Assembly: GCA_025350465.1 (NCBI GenBank)
Contig: JANXXU010000011.1
Coordinates: forward strand, 26,888-90,887
Length of the DNA stretch: 64,000 nucleotides
Reading direction: 5' to 3'
Source of the DNA: Alphaproteobacteria bacterium
GTDB taxonomy: Bacteria; Pseudomonadota; Alphaproteobacteria; Micropepsales; Micropepsaceae
Shown here: piece after piece, positions 60,126-64,000 of the stretch
How positions within the stretch are numbered: position 1 is the stretch's first letter
Layout of the letters: every line of letters begins with the position of its first letter
Made by a program: the position numbers and the translations under genes
Notes under the pieces: generated by a model
Told to the model about the DNA's origin: nothing
Databases searched by the model: none
Seen by the model: only the letters and a program-made list of their open reading frames with translations

Positions 60126-61415
60126 CTATAATTTCTCATACAGAAATCGACCAATCTCAGCAGCGCCGATGATCGCCTGCTCAAAAGGTGCAGACTCAGA
60201 TCTCAGCAAGATGCGATCCAAATTCTTTTCAGCCATGGTATGAAGAACGGCCATTAGTTCGCTCGATGTGTAGTGCGTGGTCGCGCTTAGCAATGGGCTT
60301 TCTTGGGGTTGCCTTTTCACGAGGTGTTCGCGCGCGCTCTCCACTGCCCGCTTGAGAATCTCCCGGTCGCCGTCGTTTATACCCCTGTAAAAGTCGTCGA
60401 CAACACCGCCGCCGACTTTGGCCTGATCGGAGATGTCGCGGAGTTCCCGTCCGGTCCCGTAGCAAATTATATCGGTATCCTGCTTTCCGACTTTATTGTG
60501 TGAATAGACAAGAAAGATTGACGACTCCAGGTCAATCCTAGCGCTGTGAACGAGTTCAAGAATCCTTTCGAGGTCGAGGCGCTGGGTGCTCAAGGTCCCG
60601 TCAGCCAAGACGATCTTGATCCTCGCCCTCTTCTCGCCCACCGTTTCGAATGGAAAGATACGTTGCGGGCTGAAGGCCTCAATTCTGATTTCCCGGGGAT
60701 ACTGATCGACAATTGGCTTCCCGATTGCTGATTCAGCTGGATAACGAAGTTTCTTGGCGGCTTTCTTTTGCCAGTCTGTGAGTTGGCTATTGTCTCGTAT
60801 CTCGCCAAGGCGTTTGACGACCGCACTGGTGCCTGTCACCGCGGCGGTCCCAGCAGACAGCGATGCAAGTGTCAGGCCGATAATCGTATTTGCGTCTTCC
60901 CAAACCTTGCGAGCGCCGGAATCTTGTACGCCCGATACGTCCAAAAGATTCAGCGCCTTGAAAAGGTTAAGGCACCAATCACGAAGGGGCGTGATATCTG
61001 GCGCTAGAATGAAGCCTACTGCGACGATGGCCGCGACGATCGAAATCCAGGGTGGGATGCGGAATTTTCGCGAACCCTTTCTTACGGGAAGGTTGCTGAC
61101 GATCGAGTAAACCAACAGAGATGTCGAGACAGCGAAAAGGGTGCCGAGTGCAATATCCGCCGACAGCTTGCCGGCGAAGAGCAGCTCCCGGACGAAAATC
61201 GTTGGCAAGAGCACTGCCGTTGTGAAGATAATCGCGAGTAGCGCGTCGAAGATGCGCAAACCTGTCTTCCCGAGACGGTCGCCGATCGATTTGAGTCGGA
61301 GGCGCGCACGATCTCCGATCGCGAGCAATGTCGGCCACGCGGTCCATATGAGAAGCGGAACGAGCAGCCCTGTTGAGACGGCAAGAATGGCAGTCTGGAC
61401 AAGATCAAGCGCCAT
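60126..61415 (-). CDS. Multi-spanning membrane protein with soluble C-terminal domain, unrecognised
   Basis: A 429-aa protein. Roughly residues 5-25, 47-67, 73-95 and 112-132 are hydrophobic helices, then another near 180-200, followed by about 220 soluble residues. Landmarks in the soluble part are QYPREIRIEAFSPQRIFPF, RLDLERILELVHSARIDLES and ATTHYTSSELMAVLHTMAEK. I do not recognise the family. GGGGGAA lies about 9 nt before the ATG at 61415; an upstream ATG at 61490 would add 25 residues. It stands alone in the low-density, lower-GC end of the window, so it was probably acquired. Confidence 0.7.
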   Translation of the reverse strand: MALDLVQTAILAVSTGLLVPLLIWTAWPTLLAIGDRARLRLKSIGDRLGKTGLRIFDALLAIIFTTAVLLPTIFVRELLFAGKLSADIALGTLFAVSTSLLVYSIVSNLPVRKGSRKFRIPPWISIVAAIVAVGFILAPDITPLRDWCLNLFKALNLLDVSGVQDSGARKVWEDANTIIGLTLASLSAGTAAVTGTSAVVKRLGEIRDNSQLTDWQKKAAKKLRYPAESAIGKPIVDQYPREIRIEAFSPQRIFPFETVGEKRARIKIVLADGTLSTQRLDLERILELVHSARIDLESSIFLVYSHNKVGKQDTDIICYGTGRELRDISDQAKVGGGVVDDFYRGINDGDREILKRAVESAREHLVKRQPQESPLLSATTHYTSSELMAVLHTMAEKNLDRILLRSESAPFEQAIIGAAEIGRFLYEKL

Positions 61416-61940
61416 CGCGTTGCTTCCCCCCAGAAGCAGCCAACGATCTGCGAAATTGGCGATGGTTCGCCTAGAAGGCGAACTTGCCACGGCTACGCTA
61501 CCGGAGCTCGCTCATTGTATCCAGCACGCGAGACCCAAAGCGAAGTGTTGTTCGCTGCGCAACGTAGTGCAGACAGCGCTTTGTCACTAATGCGCAACAC
61601 TTCGCTCCTTGCTCCAACGGATTGCCGCGATGTGCTCGCCGATTGCGAGAGTGCGTTGGGCAATGTTCGCCGATGTGGCGGCACGACAAGCTAGGCTTTG
61701 GCCTGAAAACTCTAATAGGGACAAGCGCGCGAAGATTGCCTTCGCCAAGAATATCAGTTTGGTGGAGGCGGTACGGTCGAGCCTCACCCCTGGCAACCTG
61801 AGTTAGCTGACACCCGAGACGGTTATGCCGCGGTCGCTATATTGCGGCGCGGCGCGCGCCTCGCCACTGACGTCATTCTAACCAAGAGAACCTCGGTCTT
61901 AGATCACCGCCGGCACGAGACACGACGCCGGTCAGTGCCG
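61416..61940. other. Gene-poor stretch in the putative island
   Basis: No frame here looks like a protein. It contains the 12-bp inverted repeat described separately and, presumably, the promoter of the membrane protein. Confidence 0.5.
61539..61606. repeat. 12-bp inverted repeat enclosing a short direct repeat
   Basis: AGCGAAGTGTTG at 61539-61550 and CAACACTTCGCT at 61595-61606 are perfect inverted copies 44 nt apart. GCGCAAC occurs twice in direct orientation next to them (61557-61563 and 61592-61598). This could be a recombination or binding site, or the arms of a decayed small element. Confidence 0.6.
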
Positions 61941-63098
61941 TTAATCCGAACCCAGCTCCGGAAAGCCGCAGTACATCTTGATCCATCTGATCGAGGGACG
62001 CCAAATTAGCAGCCGACTCCAGTCCCAGTAATACGCCTCGGTCCGCTTCACGAGGGCTCGGTAGTTGTCCACGATGAGTGCATCGCCACGTTTGAGCACA
62101 ATCGGCAATGCCTTGGCTTGGCCACATTCGATGATCTGCGATCGAAGCCTGCCCAATGCAGGGTAACTCTCCGACTTCGTATGTTCGTAGTCCCAGTTGA
62201 GCCGATTGCCATCGAACGACAGCCATTCGTTAGGTTCTTGCCCTATGATTTTTCGAATCATTGTAAGACCACGATTAGTGAGATCCGGCTCCCAATGATC
62301 GAAGAACTCAAAAAGACTTTCGCGGAGCAGGGACTTTACGCTGGCTGAGAGGCCATCAAACACGTGCCGAACTGGCAAAACCCACAGTGGGTCCTTGATT
62401 GGATTCTCAACACACACGTATACGACGTAGCGCGCGGTCAGATGTCCCTCTCGGGCATCCGGTTCATCCAACAGGGCTAATTCCGGCACCGCCTGGCGAA
62501 ACCTTCGAGGAAAATCCTCATCCGGAGCAAACTGATCAATTTCGGCGGCCGGCGTCGTGAAATAATCGAGATGAACGTGCCGGTCTCCGGGGCTCTTGGG
62601 TTGATGACGGACTCCCAATGTAGCCAGCAGTCCAGAACTGATAACGTCATAAAAGGATTCAGATATATACCAATTGCTCCACGTTATTCGCCGTTTGCCG
62701 GCGCCGTGCGACACGTCTTCGAACCGTCCCGAGTAGGTTCCTAACATCGAGGTGGGGTAAAGGGATCGCAAGATTAGAAATGGCTCATCTGTCATTTCAT
62801 TTTTGAGTTCGTGAAGGCGCCGCGCGAGTTCACCATAGATGCCGCGCCTCGCGACATACCGGCCATAGCGAGCGGGGTCCGCACAATAGTCTCGGCGAAA
62901 CGAACTGCTGATGCGTCGATGCTTTGGGAAGAGCCGGCGATACGCCCTCGTAAACCAGTCAAGCTCGCCGCCCGCGCCCACGGCGCGACGACATGCGTCC
63001 TCAAGATCCCATCGCGTTGTGAACCAAGCGGTGTAAGTGTGCTTCCTTATTATTGCTTCTTTTTCTCTTTGTTCAATTTTTGTCTTGTGGAACCGCAT
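61941..63098 (-). CDS. Unrecognised 385-aa protein with faint 2-oxoglutarate-oxygenase-like motifs
   Basis: The ATG at 63098 has a good SD (GGGAGAG, 5 nt away). The N-terminal ~110 residues are basic and helical. Further on, HVHLDYFTTP holds an HxD, and near the C-terminus VLKRGDALIVDNYRALVKRT resembles the GD..(V/F)DN..x.LHGR end of TauD/clavaminate-synthase-like oxygenases, except that the expected iron-binding histidine is valine. It may be an inactive relative or belong to another fold. Codon use and isolation suggest acquisition. Confidence is for the gene, not the function. Confidence 0.65.
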   Translation of the reverse strand: MRFHKTKIEQREKEAIIRKHTYTAWFTTRWDLEDACRRAVGAGGELDWFTRAYRRLFPKHRRISSSFRRDYCADPARYGRYVARRGIYGELARRLHELKNEMTDEPFLILRSLYPTSMLGTYSGRFEDVSHGAGKRRITWSNWYISESFYDVISSGLLATLGVRHQPKSPGDRHVHLDYFTTPAAEIDQFAPDEDFPRRFRQAVPELALLDEPDAREGHLTARYVVYVCVENPIKDPLWVLPVRHVFDGLSASVKSLLRESLFEFFDHWEPDLTNRGLTMIRKIIGQEPNEWLSFDGNRLNWDYEHTKSESYPALGRLRSQIIECGQAKALPIVLKRGDALIVDNYRALVKRTEAYYWDWSRLLIWRPSIRWIKMYCGFPELGSD

Positions 63099-63938
63099 TG
63101 AGGCTCTCCCCGAGCAGCGCCATTGTGCATGCAACCGTTCTTGGTGACTTGTAAAAAACCCCGCCGCTCTCAATGGTCGAACACCAGACTGTCTCTTTAT
63201 GCAAACATCAGTAAAGGAAATTTCTTGCAGAAATGAATTCAAGCACGCACTCGTAGACTTGTGCGGTCGCACGGCGACGTTCGCGTGCTTGGAGAACTAC
63301 GTGAGCGAACGTAGTCCGAAGGTTGAATCATTCGGACAAAGCCATTGCGCCGCCATCGCCAAATTGGGGTATTCCCGAACTTGAATTCTCCCCGCTCGAT
63401 TCGGATTCAACTCATTGAAGCTTACTCGCCGTCGTCAACCACTGGCGGTACGCCGATACCGGAAATACCCTGACGTGCTTCAGCGCCTGACTGCTCCACC
63501 AGCCCAATTTCCCAACTGTTGCGTCTGGGTTACGTTGATCAGGCGCGCCCTCCAGGGCAACGACGCATCGAGACTCGTGCTTCTCGCCACCGTAATATTG
63601 ATCAAGTGCGCGCAAGCTAAATGCTCCTTGCGCATGGCACTCTCGCAGAATTGATTTCGCATGAGTCTTTTCGAGGGGGAGCGGGTGGCACTCAAGTTTG
63701 AACACACGGCGGGGCAGTAGCGGGACGCCGGATATATCTTTGGGAGGTTTCCTGCCGCAACAAGGCACCGAGATGCCAGAGCGGATGAGCAAGCGGTAAG
63801 CCCCGATCGGTTAAGTGCGGTTCTTGACTCCGCGCTATAGCTCGCATTCGGTGGCGGATAGTAGGCAAATGTCAACGCCCGAGAGATTCCAGGCCAGCGC
63901 GCCCGAGCAAAAGCAGGCCACAACGATGGAGAGCGCAC
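63099..63938. other. Gene-poor stretch before the terminal palindrome
   Basis: Several short overlapping frames exist on both strands (the longest is 126 codons, 63412-63792 minus) but none shows recognisable domains, good ribosome sites or consistent codon bias. It may hold decayed genes of the island. Confidence 0.45.
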
Positions 63939-63976
63939 AAACAGGAACGGGCCCCCGCGGGGGCCCGTTCCTGTTT
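63939..63976 (+). terminator. Very strong GC palindrome with T-run (38 nt)
   Basis: Positions 63939-63976 form a perfect palindrome centred on CCCCCG/CGGGGG, with outer arms AAACAGGAACGGG and CCCGTTCCTGTTT. On the plus strand it ends in a TTTT run, and by symmetry an A-run precedes it, so it can terminate in both directions. No gene in the window clearly feeds into it, which suggests that an operon beyond 64000 on the minus strand ends here, or that a decayed one did. Confidence 0.8.
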
Positions 63977-64000
63977 TCGGTCGTCGTCGGAGAGGGGTCG

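Noticed and set aside
63412..63792. 126-codon minus-strand frame near the window end
   Set aside because: No domain, no SD, and equally long competing frames overlap it on both strands.
1..64000. CRISPR array, prophage or toxin-antitoxin pair
   Set aside because: No regularly spaced repeats, phage structural genes or paired small toxin/antitoxin frames were seen; the only mobile-element traces are at 59.5-60.1 kb.

Overview
This 64 kb window is high-GC chromosomal DNA from an alphaproteobacterium. The order cannot be fixed from the sequence. Supporting signs are the 180-kDa-type NAD-glutamate dehydrogenase (1593 aa), an IalB-like protein beside rlmN and argG, an ECF sigma/ChrR pair, DUF2794, DUF1287, DUF2244 and a rhizobial-type asparaginase. 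Genes are tightly packed: there are several 4-nt start/stop overlaps, and six convergent gene pairs share or overlap their stop codons. High third-position GC leaves long open frames opposite most genes; these were treated as shadows.

Layout. 1-7.6 kb: a cut-off FAD oxidoreductase with an MFS transporter, a DMT exporter with DUF2855, then a LysR regulator divergent from a pectinacetylesterase-like hydrolase/SDR/DUF2218 unit. 7.8-16.4 kb: glutamate dehydrogenase, a 3'-5' exonuclease, a DUF1287 lipoprotein, a miniature flagellar-rod-like protein and a secreted M3 peptidase. 16.9-24.8 kb: an envelope module (DUF1302, DUF1329, YCF48-like propeller) followed by two tandem paralogous R2-type di-iron proteins. 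25-32.6 kb: alkB, a flavin monooxygenase, dapB, tRNA-Ala(CGC), yggT/DUF167/folD and argG. 32.6-43.2 kb: rlmN, ialB, the ECF/ChrR switch, asparaginase, quinone reductase, SDR, and three membrane or envelope proteins with proline/alanine-rich segments (BON-OmpA, HhH, and one unrecognised). 43.2-53.9 kb: pterin dehydratase, a zincin, thpR, aldo-keto reductase, a tesA/ybbA/ybbP-like trio, a BAX-inhibitor-1 protein, an O-methyltransferase, a hydrolase and an SDR. 54.0-58.6 kb: a four-gene operon resembling the Gld gliding ABC transporter (GldA, GldF, GldG, DUF4340).

From about 59.4 kb to the end the character changes. There is a 60-aa HTH protein, a decayed 3' half of tRNA-Arg(ACG), the tail of an IS5-type transposase, an unrecognised multi-TM protein, an unrecognised protein with faint 2-oxoglutarate-oxygenase-like motifs, and long gene-poor stretches. 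This looks like an old integration site or genomic island. The window closes with a 38-nt perfect palindrome, probably a terminator.

The best candidates for undescribed biology are the two tandem di-iron proteins downstream of the DUF1302/DUF1329/YCF48 module, the Gld-like ABC operon in a non-Bacteroidetes genome, the unrecognised island genes, and a hairpin that buries the ribosome-binding site of the SDR at 53.2 kb. All functions are read from sequence and family knowledge; no database search was run.
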